This document shows, piece by piece, positions 19,301 to 26,824 of a stretch of 64,000 nucleotides of DNA. The notes below the pieces were generated by a model. That model had not been told where the DNA came from. It worked only from the letters and a program-made list of their open reading frames with translations, and searched no databases. Source of the stretch: Dyella_B jejuensis. GTDB lineage: Bacteria; Pseudomonadota; Gammaproteobacteria; Xanthomonadales; Rhodanobacteraceae. The stretch is from the NCBI RefSeq assembly GCF_044904675.1, contig NZ_JADIKJ010000010.1, positions 158,237 through 222,236 on the forward strand, given 5' to 3'. A program made the position numbers and the translations under genes. The first letter of the stretch is position 1. Each line of letters starts with the position of its first letter.

Positions 19301-19829
19301 CGTAAAAATTGGCCATGGTTGGCGCGCGATCGCCGCGAACGGTCATGGACGTGCCGCTGATGATGGATAACTCGCGCGCCAGCCCAAGGTAGCGATCGAC
19401 CTTTTCCCTGGGCCAGTCGGCGACAGCCGGCGCGCCCATGACCAGCCACGGCACGCTTCGCTGGCTGGCCTGGAGGATCGCTTCATTGTCGTGGGAAACA
19501 AATCCGGCCAGCTCCTCGTCACCCTCGCTGACCAGTTGGCTCGCCTTGTTCTGCCAGGCGTACTCGATCATGTTCAGGGTGCGGATATAGCCCGCATCGC
19601 GCTGGATGAATGCAGCGTCGAGCGCCAGCTTTGCCTTACGGAAATCTTCGAGCTGATCCGACTTGTAATCGTTGATGCTTATTAGCAGCGAGGCGATGAG
19701 AATCAACAAAATGATCAGCGACAGGAATGCCCCGCCGCCATACAGCAAGCGCCGCTGATGTTGTTCGAGTGCGGAAATATCCCGCTGGCCTGTAGGAATT
19801 TTATGTTGAACAGGCTCAGGCTTCGTCAT
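16383..19829 (-). CDS. Orphan hybrid sensor histidine kinase (HisKA-HATPase-REC-Hpt)
   Basis: Inner-membrane phosphorelay kinase of 1148 residues. A transmembrane helix (about 30-52), a large periplasmic sensor region and a second helix (about 372-392) are followed by a PAS-like segment, a coiled linker and HisKA with the phospho-acceptor His559 (SHEIRTPLNG). The ATPase domain has NLVSNAVKF, DSGIGI and GSGLGLAL boxes. A degenerate receiver-like stretch comes next, then a true receiver (LLVDDN, phospho-acceptor Asp972 in TDINMP). A C-terminal Hpt domain carries His1093 in RIHSLKGAL. This is the BvgS/RcsC-type four-step layout. No response regulator lies beside it. ATG 19829 is preferred; an in-frame ATG 20 codons upstream exists. 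It is transcribed toward the copper genes, but a copper role is not shown. Confidence 0.93.
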   Translation of the reverse strand: MTKPEPVQHKIPTGQRDISALEQHQRRLLYGGGAFLSLIILLILIASLLISINDYKSDQLEDFRKAKLALDAAFIQRDAGYIRTLNMIEYAWQNKASQLVSEGDEELAGFVSHDNEAILQASQRSVPWLVMGAPAVADWPREKVDRYLGLARELSIISGTSMTVRGDRAPTMANFYDPSEVLFAFGNDLRSDHLDIIAKDKDRSSLFTRLAVPDIDFNDPHLLKDLHKGNPTLPFYGDGLPKVISSIGTSPLTGEPAIQGALVAMDGDKPIGVFVAYEPVEPFAQHLREISKNTLVIVTDDGKVVFGTGPQASNVAVAAAVHPLLALRLPEAGVAHFRKGEHFFIAEHVAGTRWALVRAYDWRDILHGEYVPMLTATALAALLLATMWLLLIRQDRGVFAPVLARAKQVYQSEALNRTMIETSPVGLCVIAAANSVPLLQNDLVRGYARGMASADTTLYRQLLREYATATQSLDGRPEAREFALALVGTQKKVVRHLLVAAMPIVYHDRKALFCVLRDVTARIELEDNLRQARQDSEQAKLAAESASQAKSSFVATMSHEIRTPLNGILGHLELLGRSHLEPSQRERLDRIRLSADTLLSIISDVLDFSRIEAGQLDIDPIPFELRPLIEQTALLYAPTAQRKGLKLYYSMESGLPAAFVADVHRIRQVLNNLVSNAVKFTESGRIILRVKQLPEFASSGAMRLRFEVIDSGIGITQEQRRQVFQPFSQADASISRRFGGSGLGLALCQQISELMDGQIDVQSTPAVGSVFSFEVPVRLDEQAQAAPVLPLAKCRIALLSSASEWRMEITSLLTGWGAEVVVAAQPVEFDREWVAQADAMVIFGAWRAWSDDEEARLVAVARRVVKATTDGPLLPEWRDGIRLVSCYSSMALQAAILDTHQDAYLGADNPFENEAHGMDSLGSVLLVDDNPVNRELIQQQLETLGYTVEAAEDGISALHIWRDGHYDIVLTDINMPNMNGYELTEQLRARGVTVPILAVTATALASEKVNCKQAGINELLLKPLSLERLGEAMSRYLNRGGDLLQESPVKVAWAGKFPEKICRVFVESGTRDLNAILDAADTRDQEALLSRIHSLKGALLMLSEHPVADLCATLEKRIQADGVDRARSGIERLESAMRELLKRYSEAY

Positions 19830-20162
19830 TTCGTTCGTCCAATAATTCCTGGGAGGGCATTCAGCATGACCCGCACGCGGAGGCAACATCCTTAGAAGTA
19901 AGGGCGAAACAGCGGCTCCGGTACATTCTAGACACTTGGCTCCCCAGAGGGGATGAGAGCTAGGAAGGAGTCGATTGGCATGGCGGGGGCCCGGCCTCCA
20001 TGTCAGAAAACGCCCCTGAGCCTTGTCGGCTCAGGGGCAAGCACCGTTGGAGGGGACTAACACGGGTTCGAGGATCGTAAGAGCGCCACTTCTTTAGAAA
20101 TATCGGACTCATCTTAAAGATGACGCCGGAGGCGTACACTCGAAGCTGTCCCTGTAAAAATC
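19830..20162. other. Intergenic region between divergent kinase and metallo-hydrolase genes
   Basis: About 330 bases with promoters for both divergent genes expected. It contains an intrinsic-terminator hairpin on the minus strand at 20012-20038 that belongs to neither gene. No open frame is convincing. Confidence 0.55.
20005..20038 (-). terminator. Orphan intrinsic terminator
   Basis: Read on the minus strand, GCCCCTGAGCC pairs perfectly (11 bp) with GGCTCAGGGGC around a GACAA loop and is followed by GTTTTCT. The next gene to the right is on the other strand, so this should end a short transcript starting between about 20039 and 20160, or limit antisense transcription into the kinase promoter. 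Confidence 0.65.
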
Positions 20163-21119
20163 ATGCGTATGCCCGCCCCCTCGCGACCTGCCCTCCCGGA
20201 AGGCATCCACACCGTCGACACCGGCTTTGTCCGGCCCCGGTTCGATGCGGCCTATTTGCTCGTTCACGAAGGCCACGGCGCGTTCATCGACTGCGGCACT
20301 AAGCATGCCGTGCCGCGCATGCTCGATGCGCTTGCCAAAGCCGGACTCCCGCCGTCACGGGTCGATTGGCTGATACTCACCCACGTTCATCTGGACCATG
20401 CCGGCGGTGCCGGCGAGCTGATGGCGCAGCTGCCGCATGCACGGCTGGCCGTACACCCTCGCGGTGCCCGGCACATGATCGATCCCTCGACGTTGTGGGC
20501 GGGCGCGCTGGCCGTCTACGGCCAGGCGGTGATGGAGCAAGCGTATGGGAGCCTACGGCCGGTACCTGCGGAACGTGTGGTGGAGGCGCCGGATGGCCAT
20601 GTCATCGATCTGGCAGGGCGCCCGCTACGCTGCATCGATACGCCAGGCCATGCCAGGCACCATATGGCGATCTACGATCAGTACGCAAACGTGTGCTTCA
20701 CTGGAGACACGTTTGGCCTTTCTTATCGCGAGTTCGATACGGCAAGGGGACCCTTCATCCTGCCTACGACCACGCCGATACAGTTCGATCCTGAAGCGCT
20801 GCATGGCTCCATCGATCGGTTGATCGCGCTGAAGCCAGATGCCATGTACCTCACTCATTACGGCAGGCTGGAGGATATCGAGCGCCTGGCGGCGGACTTG
20901 CACGACACGATCGATGCCATGGTCGCCCTGGCCCGCGCATTGCGGAATTCGCCCGACCGGCACGCTGACCTCGTGCAGGGCCTGACCGAACTGTACGCGC
21001 AACGCATCGCCGACCATGGCTGGCAAGGCGACCGTGAAGCGCTATTGCATTGGCTGGGCATGGATATACAACTTAATGCCCAGGGACTTGGCGTGTGGCT
21101 GGATCACGCGCAAAGCTGA
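20163..21119 (+). CDS. MBL-fold metallo-hydrolase
   Basis: Metallo-beta-lactamase-fold hydrolase of 318 residues. The metal ligands are in THVHLDHAGG (His74, His76, Asp78, His79), DTPGHARHHM (third metal-ligand histidine) and FTGDTFGL (bridging Asp), with a late His in YLTHYGR. The N-terminal region, HTVDTGFVRPRFDAAYLLVH, is typical of the glyoxalase II-like branch. A C-terminal helical part of about 100 residues follows the core. The substrate is unknown. ATG 20163 is used; a second ATG two codons later is equally possible and neither has a strong ribosome site. It appears monocistronic and divergent from the hybrid kinase. Confidence 0.88.
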   Translation: MRMPAPSRPALPEGIHTVDTGFVRPRFDAAYLLVHEGHGAFIDCGTKHAVPRMLDALAKAGLPPSRVDWLILTHVHLDHAGGAGELMAQLPHARLAVHPRGARHMIDPSTLWAGALAVYGQAVMEQAYGSLRPVPAERVVEAPDGHVIDLAGRPLRCIDTPGHARHHMAIYDQYANVCFTGDTFGLSYREFDTARGPFILPTTTPIQFDPEALHGSIDRLIALKPDAMYLTHYGRLEDIERLAADLHDTIDAMVALARALRNSPDRHADLVQGLTELYAQRIADHGWQGDREALLHWLGMDIQLNAQGLGVWLDHAQS

Positions 21120-21265
21120 TGCGATGGATGGGCTGATGCGGGCGGGAAAGTAATCCAGCGGTTGCAACCGCTGCAGGGGTTGGTCGCACGGCTCAGTCAC
21201 CGGCGAACTGGGCCATCCGCAGACGCCATCACGTCATGACGCATGACGGGATCGCGTTCGACAGT

Positions 21266-21616
21266 TCATGCCAGCCTCGTCCCGTTCGGCACAGGACGTT
21301 CGACGGCGGTAATCACCACGCCTTGCCGGGTGTGGAACCCAGTGAGCAGAAATTGCGAGCGGAACGGACCGATCTGCTTCTCGGGAAAGTTGATGACGCC
21401 GACGATCTGCCGTCCGACCAGTGTTTCGGGCGTATACAGTGCCGCGATTTGTGCGCTGGTCTTGCGCTCGCCGTAAGGACCGAAATCCACCCATACTTTC
21501 CAGGCCGGTTTGCGAGCTTCGGGAAAGGGCTCTACCCGCGTGACGGTACCTGCCACGATCAATACCTTTTCGAAATCGGTCCAGCTGATTTCTTCCAAAG
21601 AATGTTGAGTGTTCAT
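21266..21616 (-). CDS. csaA: CsaA-like tRNA-binding domain protein
   Basis: Small protein of 116 residues matching the CsaA family, which consists of a single tRNA-binding (OB-fold) domain and is described as a chaperone or tRNA-binding factor. Family blocks are in order: WTDFEKVLIVAGTV, PEARKPAWKVWVDFG, KTSAQIAALYTPETLVGRQ, VINFPEKQIGPF and VERPVPNGTRL at the C-terminus. The start is ATG 21616, which overlaps the stop of the upstream oxidoreductase in ATGA, so translation of the two is likely coupled. The functional link between a tRNA-binding protein and an FAD oxidoreductase is unknown. Confidence 0.9.
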   Translation of the reverse strand: MNTQHSLEEISWTDFEKVLIVAGTVTRVEPFPEARKPAWKVWVDFGPYGERKTSAQIAALYTPETLVGRQIVGVINFPEKQIGPFRSQFLLTGFHTRQGVVITAVERPVPNGTRLA

Positions 21617-22902
21617 CCTTCCAGACTCGTCTTGAACCAATCGTTGCATTGCTGCCACCAATAACTGGCCTGGGCACCGATAAAGCCAAACGGCTTATAG
21701 GCGTGCGCCAGGCCGTAACCGGCAAATTGTTTCCACGCATCGTCGCCTTCGGCAATGGCCGAAGCCAGCAGCTCTCCTGCCGCGCAGGTTGGCGCCAGCC
21801 CGTGGCCACCGAACGCTTGTGCCCACCATAAGCCATCGCCGCCGGTTCCGATCTGGGGCATCTGGTGGCGCGCGTAGCTCATCAATCCCGACCAGGCATG
21901 ATCGACACGCACCCCCTCCAGCTGCGGAAAGACGCGCAGCATATCCCGCATCAAAATGCGTTGGACGGCTGCCGGCGAACGATTTCGGACGGAAATTCGC
22001 CCACCCCATAACAGCCGTGTATCGGGCAAGGGACGGTAATAGTCAAAGGCGAAACGTGTGTCATAAACCGCCGCCTGCGTCTGCAGGCACTGGCCGAGTC
22101 GTTCGCCCAGGGGCTCGGTGACCATCACGTAGGTGGCAATCGGCAGCACGGCCTGATCAACCTGCCGCCGCAAGCCCGCCAGATAACCGCCACAAGCCAG
22201 TACAACGTGGTCGGCCAGCAATTCCCCTTGTGGGGTGCTGACCGACCAGCGTCCATTTTTCCGGCAAAGTCGCCAGACGTCGCTCTCTTCATGGATGCGC
22301 ACGCCCTGCCCGGCAGCCGCCGCGGCAAGTCCGATCGCATAGTTCAGCGGGTGCAGATGCAACGCATTGCGCTCGTAAAGACCCTCGCAGTAACGTTCGC
22401 TGCGGATCATTTCGCGCATGGCCTGCTGGGGCAGCCAGTCCCAATGCACGCCATAGTGATCGGCCAGCAACCGCTGCCGCTTGCGTAACACATTCGGATC
22501 GCGGAACCAGTTGGCCCATATCACGCCCTGATCCACCATATCGCAGGGAATGGCATAGCTGGCGACGCGCTCGCGTATCCGTTGTACTGCGCAGGTCGTC
22601 AGGTCGAATAAGCGCTTCGCACGTTGCGGCCCGAGCTGGCGGTGCAGGGCCTCCTCACCTAGCGAGTAACCACCGAAGACGAAGCCACCGTTACGGCCGG
22701 AGGCACCAAAGCCGATATGCTGCCGCTCCAGCACGGCCACCTCGCGCAGGCCGCGCTCGGCCAATCCCAGGGCTATGTTCAGGCCGGCGAAACCGCCGCC
22801 AACGATGGCCACTCGCACTTCATGCCGGCCTTGCAGCGACGTGTAAGGCGCATACGGCGTGGCCGTGGCACGGTAGTAAGAAAGAACCGAGGGTTGCGTC
22901 AT
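21613..22902 (-). CDS. FAD-dependent oxidoreductase (DAO / gamma-glutamylputrescine oxidase-like)
   Basis: Flavoprotein of 429 residues in the D-amino-acid oxidase superfamily. The FAD-binding Rossmann motif is VAIVGGGFAGLNIALGLAE, near residue 30, followed by the GASGRNGGFV segment typical of the PuuB/OrdL branch. The C-terminal FAD loop is seen as QAFGGHGLAPTCAAGELLA. The N-terminus (SYYRATATPYAPYTSLQG) also matches this branch, in which enzymes oxidise amines such as gamma-glutamylputrescine or related amino compounds; the substrate here is not established. The start is ATG 22902, since the upstream in-frame codons are not family-like. It is translationally coupled to the CsaA-like gene downstream. 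Confidence 0.88.
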   Translation of the reverse strand: MTQPSVLSYYRATATPYAPYTSLQGRHEVRVAIVGGGFAGLNIALGLAERGLREVAVLERQHIGFGASGRNGGFVFGGYSLGEEALHRQLGPQRAKRLFDLTTCAVQRIRERVASYAIPCDMVDQGVIWANWFRDPNVLRKRQRLLADHYGVHWDWLPQQAMREMIRSERYCEGLYERNALHLHPLNYAIGLAAAAAGQGVRIHEESDVWRLCRKNGRWSVSTPQGELLADHVVLACGGYLAGLRRQVDQAVLPIATYVMVTEPLGERLGQCLQTQAAVYDTRFAFDYYRPLPDTRLLWGGRISVRNRSPAAVQRILMRDMLRVFPQLEGVRVDHAWSGLMSYARHQMPQIGTGGDGLWWAQAFGGHGLAPTCAAGELLASAIAEGDDAWKQFAGYGLAHAYKPFGFIGAQASYWWQQCNDWFKTSLEG

Positions 22903-22989
22903 GCCTGTGCGCGTGGAAATCGAGGCGGCCCGGTGGTCGAGCATAGCGCGTACCGGCCACCGGCGCCGAGGCGCCGAAGGCGCGCGCAA

Positions 22990-23009
22990 CGCGCCGGAAT
23001 GCCGGCGCG
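22990..23009 (-). terminator. Hairpin downstream of galU
   Basis: An 8-bp perfect stem (CGCGCCGG/CCGGCGCG) with a 4-base loop lies 16 bases past the galU stop codon, before the FAD oxidoreductase gene. It has only a weak TTG after the stem, so it may attenuate rather than end transcription. Confidence 0.45.
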
Positions 23010-23025
23010 CGTCGCTGAAAGATAC

Positions 23026-23898
23026 TTAGAGTTTGCTGGCTACGTCGCGGACGGTCTGCGCAAGGACCGGATCCTGCATAGCCATGTGCATGGTTGCCCG
23101 CACCAGGCCGGCCTTATTGCCGCAGTCAAAACGGGTGCCTTCGAAACGATAGGCAAGCACCTTGCCTTGCTCGGTCAGCAATGCCTCGATGGCGTCGGTC
23201 AACTGGATCTCGCCGCCCGCGCCAGGCTTGGTCTGTTCAAGCAACTGGAAAATGCGGCCTGGCAATACATATCGGCCCACGACGGCCAGATTGGAGGGGG
23301 CCTCGGAAGGCTTCGGCTTTTCGACCATGAAGCGAATGCGCGCGCTGCGCTCGTCGATCGGTTCGGCATCGACGATCCCGTACTTGTCGGTCTGGTCCTG
23401 CGGCACTTCCTCGACCGCGATGACGCCCGCGTTCTCCGCTTCACCGAGTTCCGCCATCTGCCGCAGGGCACCCTTGCCTTCGTTCCAGATCAGGTCGTCG
23501 GGAAGCACGACGCCGAACGGCTCGTCACCTACAACAGGTTTGGCGCATAACACTGCATGTCCGAGGCCAAACGCCTCAGGCTGGGTAACAAAGATCGCGC
23601 GTACATGGGGGGGAAGCGTTCCCTGCACCAGCGCAAGCAGCTCGTCCTTGCCCTTTTCCTGCAGCTTGGCTTCCAGTTCGTAGGCCTTGTCGAAATAGTC
23701 GGCGATAGCGTGCTTGTAGCGGTTAGTGACGAATATGAGGGTATCGGCACCCGCGTCGACAGCTTCATCGACCGCGTATTGAATCAGCGGCTTGTCAAGA
23801 ACCGGCAGCATTTCCTTGGCGACGACTTTGGTGGCGGGCAAAAAACGTGTGCCCAAGCCGGCCACTGGAAACACTACCTTGCGCAATGGCTTGCTCAC
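23026..23898 (-). CDS. galU: UTP-glucose-1-phosphate uridylyltransferase
   Basis: Cytosolic nucleotidyltransferase of 290 residues that makes UDP-glucose from UTP and glucose-1-phosphate, the activated sugar for surface polysaccharides. The signature FPVAGLGTRFLPATKVVAKEM is at residues 10-30, followed by DEAVDAGADTLIFVTNRYK, FGLGHAVLCAKP, GVVLPDDLI, and the catalytic VEKPK and GTRFDCGNK segments. Length equals the usual GalU. The start is a GTG at 23898 placed immediately after the TGA of the upstream wbpM-like gene with no spacer, indicating coupled translation. It is the last gene of the polysaccharide run. Confidence 0.97.
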   Translation of the reverse strand: MSKPLRKVVFPVAGLGTRFLPATKVVAKEMLPVLDKPLIQYAVDEAVDAGADTLIFVTNRYKHAIADYFDKAYELEAKLQEKGKDELLALVQGTLPPHVRAIFVTQPEAFGLGHAVLCAKPVVGDEPFGVVLPDDLIWNEGKGALRQMAELGEAENAGVIAVEEVPQDQTDKYGIVDAEPIDERSARIRFMVEKPKPSEAPSNLAVVGRYVLPGRIFQLLEQTKPGAGGEIQLTDAIEALLTEQGKVLAYRFEGTRFDCGNKAGLVRATMHMAMQDPVLAQTVRDVASKL

Positions 23899-25794
23899 TC
23901 ACTTTTCTCCAATTTCGTTGCGGCGAATCGGAACCACGTTGTCCGGTTGGGCTACGTCGTTCCAGCTGAATGATGGAAGCAGATTGGACACGCATTGACG
24001 CAGCTCGCCCTCGTCGTAACCGCTGACGGCGGCATCGGCCCTTGCCATCTGCGCTTGCAGCAAATCCCAGGAAACCGGTCGATGCTGTGCCAGGAATATC
24101 TTGTTGTGTGTGGTGGCGCTGTAGTTTTCCAGTGGATGGAACAGCTCTTCGAACAGTTTTTCGCCTGAGCGCAGGCCGGTGTAGATGATCGGTATCTCGG
24201 TGCCGGGTTTCTTTCCGGCGAGCCGGATCATCTGTTCGGCCAGGTCGCGGATCTTCACCGGCTCACCCATGTCCAGCGCGAAGATCTCGCCGCCATTGCC
24301 CAGTGCCGCGGCCTGAAGGATCAGTTGGGTGGCTTCCGGAATAGTCATGAAATAACGGGAAATTTCCGGATGCGTTACGGTCACCGGGCCACCCGCACGG
24401 ATCTGCTGACGGAACAGCGGCACGACGGAACCGGCCGAATCGAGCACGTTGCCGAATCGCACGGTGATGAAATGCGTGTTCGAATGCGCGTTGAGATTCT
24501 GGCACCAGATTTCGGCGATGCGCTTGCAGGCGCCCATGACGCTGGTGGGGTTGACCGCCTTGTCGGTGGAGATCAGCACGAAGCATTCCACGCGGATTTC
24601 GCTGGCCAGGTCGGCGATGGTGCGCGTCGCCAACACATTGTTGCGCACTGCCGTGCGCAACTGACCTTGCAGCATCGGCACATGCTTGTAGGCGGCGGCA
24701 TGGAATACCACCTGCGGCATCACCTCGGTGAACAGGCGTCGCATCGCCACGGCATCGCCACAGTCGGCCAGCACGCTATTGAGCAACAGTTCCGGATAAG
24801 CTGAGCGCAATTCCTGCGAGATCTGATAGAGGTTGTATTCGCACGATTCGACGATCGTCAGCGCATGCACGCCAAGCCGGGCCACTTGCCGGCATAGCTC
24901 CGAACCGATCGAGCCGCCGCCACCGGTTATCAGCACGCGCCGGCCGGTAAGCGTTTCGCGGATCCTGGTCCAATCCAGCTCGATGGCGTCGCGGCCCAGC
25001 AGATCCTCGATCGATACTTCCTTGATTTGATTGAACTGCGCACGCCCCGCCACGACATCCTCGAGCTTGGGAACAGTGCGATAAGGAAGTCCGGTTCGGT
25101 CGCATAATTCCACGACCTGGCGCATCTGCCTCGCGCTGGCGCCGGGCAAGGCGATCAGCAGCATCTGCACCGCGGCTTCCTTGGCCACTTCCGGCAATTG
25201 CTCCAGCGTACCCAGCACTGGCTTGCCATTGATGCGGGCACCGCGCAACGAACGCTTGTCGTCGACAAAGCCGACGACCAGATAGCGACTATCGCGATGC
25301 AGATCACGGGCAAGTGCTTCGCCAGCCCGGTCCGCCCCAACAATCAGCACGCGCTGGGTACTGGCATTCATGAAAAGGTCGAGGCGGCTATCCTTCCAGA
25401 AGCGGTAGGTCAGTCGCGGCGCGCCCAGGAACAATGCCAGCACGAACGGATACAGCAGCAGGATCGAGCGTGGCACGCCATCGAGGCGCCCATAAAGGAA
25501 CAAGGCCACGCCGATCGCCACCGTACCGACAATGGCCGCGCGCAGGATATTCCAGAGGTCAGGCAAGCTCGCGAAGCGCCACACGCCCTTGTAGAGGCCT
25601 GTCCATGCGTAGACCAGTCCCTGGACCAGCAATACGATCGGGAATTCAAAGAACCCGAAGGTAACTACCCATTGCGAATCCAGGGCGTATCGCAGTTCCT
25701 TGGCAACCCACCAGGCAAGCGCCGTGACGAGCAGGTCGTGTGCAACCACGGCCACTCGCGGATGAACTATGCCGACCCATTTACGTATGGACAT
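23899..25794 (-). CDS. Membrane-bound nucleotide-sugar epimerase/dehydratase (WbpM/CapD-type)
   Basis: Inner-membrane UDP-sugar 4,6-dehydratase of 631 residues used in O-antigen or capsule sugar synthesis. Four hydrophobic helices occupy roughly residues 10-120. A CoA-binding-like Rossmann domain follows (RVLIVGADRAGEALARDL). The short-chain dehydrogenase domain begins at RVLITGGGGSIGSELCRQ, with active-site region ISTDKAVNPTSVMGACKR; the Tyr of the classical YxxxK is replaced by Met, which is characteristic of the WbpM/FlaA1 group. The start is ATG 25794, overlapping the end of the glycosyltransferase gene by 14 bases. It sits between an initiating glycosyltransferase and galU. The exact product sugar is not known. 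Confidence 0.93.
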   Translation of the reverse strand: MSIRKWVGIVHPRVAVVAHDLLVTALAWWVAKELRYALDSQWVVTFGFFEFPIVLLVQGLVYAWTGLYKGVWRFASLPDLWNILRAAIVGTVAIGVALFLYGRLDGVPRSILLLYPFVLALFLGAPRLTYRFWKDSRLDLFMNASTQRVLIVGADRAGEALARDLHRDSRYLVVGFVDDKRSLRGARINGKPVLGTLEQLPEVAKEAAVQMLLIALPGASARQMRQVVELCDRTGLPYRTVPKLEDVVAGRAQFNQIKEVSIEDLLGRDAIELDWTRIRETLTGRRVLITGGGGSIGSELCRQVARLGVHALTIVESCEYNLYQISQELRSAYPELLLNSVLADCGDAVAMRRLFTEVMPQVVFHAAAYKHVPMLQGQLRTAVRNNVLATRTIADLASEIRVECFVLISTDKAVNPTSVMGACKRIAEIWCQNLNAHSNTHFITVRFGNVLDSAGSVVPLFRQQIRAGGPVTVTHPEISRYFMTIPEATQLILQAAALGNGGEIFALDMGEPVKIRDLAEQMIRLAGKKPGTEIPIIYTGLRSGEKLFEELFHPLENYSATTHNKIFLAQHRPVSWDLLQAQMARADAAVSGYDEGELRQCVSNLLPSFSWNDVAQPDNVVPIRRNEIGEK

Positions 25795-26824
25795 GACTAA
25801 CCTTGTATCGATCCCGTCGGGCCAGGCGTTGCTTGGCGGCCAGCCAGACAACGGCCGCGACCGCATAAACGCCGATGCAGGCCACTGGCCCCATCCCTGG
25901 TTTACTGTAAGCCAACAGCGCCAGCGGCGCCGCTACCAATAGGTTCCACCCCAAGTACCACCCTGCCCCCGCAGCATGCGTATGTCCCTTTCGCACGATC
26001 CATTGATACAGATGTTCGCGGTGCGCAGTGTACCAGCGGCGCCCTCTCAGAATACGGACCAGCAAGGTCAGGCTCGCATCCGTCACGAACGCCGAACTGA
26101 GAACAAGGGCTGGCCACAGTAATGGCCAGTGCAGGCGCCATAGCATGGCCGTCAGCGCAAACAACACAAAACCAAGGCTGCCGCTGCCCACGTCTCCCAT
26201 GAAAATACGGGCGGGTGAGCGGTTGTAGCACCAGAAGCCAAGACACGCCGCGGCGACGCATGCCGACGCCCCGGCCAAGGGCAGCTGTCCGGCATATCCA
26301 GCCAGCAAGGCAAGGCCGCAGGCTACGAAAATGCCTTGCTGCGCCAGAATGGCGTCGATGCCATCCATAAAGTTGTGCAAGTTGATGCTCCACGCTCCGC
26401 CCAGAACCAGCGCCGGCAACCAAAGCAAACCTGGGCCGCCAACCAGCAAGGCGTAGGAAAACGATGTAACGGCCAGTATTTGCACCCCGAGCCGTGGAAG
26501 CGCCGGCAAGGAACTGTGATCGTCCCACCACCCGATCCAGGCCGACAGTGCGAGCGCGACCAATAGAGTGATGACGAAGTGAAGCGGCCAGGAGTGCATA
26601 TGAAGCAGGCACACCGGCACAGTAAGCAGTATCGCGACAACGATGCCGATGCCGCCGCCACGTGGCGTAGGCATGCTGTGCGAGCGCCGTTGGCCGGGCT
26701 GGTCCAGCATGCCGCGGCGATGCGCGTAGGCAATCGCCGCGCGCACCAGCCCTAGGGCGATCAGGAAAGCGAACAACACGGCGAGCGCAATCGGGGCGAA
26801 GGCAGCCACGACAACCTCACTCAT
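25781..26824 (-). CDS. Polyprenyl-phosphate sugar-1-phosphate transferase (WecA/WbpL family)
   Basis: Integral membrane enzyme of 347 residues with about ten hydrophobic segments that starts lipid-linked glycan synthesis by moving a sugar-1-phosphate onto undecaprenyl phosphate. Family landmarks are RRGMLDQPGQRRSHSMPTPRGGG near residue 45, the aspartate pair WIGWWDD, the NLHNFMDGIDAILA motif and PARIFMGDVGSGSLGF. A late HREHLYQWIVRKG segment corresponds to the His-rich cytoplasmic loop. The start at ATG 26824 overlaps the lapB stop by eight bases. Position beside a WbpM-like dehydratase suggests it starts O-antigen synthesis, as WbpL does in Pseudomonas (inference). Confidence 0.93.
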   Translation of the reverse strand: MSEVVVAAFAPIALAVLFAFLIALGLVRAAIAYAHRRGMLDQPGQRRSHSMPTPRGGGIGIVVAILLTVPVCLLHMHSWPLHFVITLLVALALSAWIGWWDDHSSLPALPRLGVQILAVTSFSYALLVGGPGLLWLPALVLGGAWSINLHNFMDGIDAILAQQGIFVACGLALLAGYAGQLPLAGASACVAAACLGFWCYNRSPARIFMGDVGSGSLGFVLFALTAMLWRLHWPLLWPALVLSSAFVTDASLTLLVRILRGRRWYTAHREHLYQWIVRKGHTHAAGAGWYLGWNLLVAAPLALLAYSKPGMGPVACIGVYAVAAVVWLAAKQRLARRDRYKVSHVHT

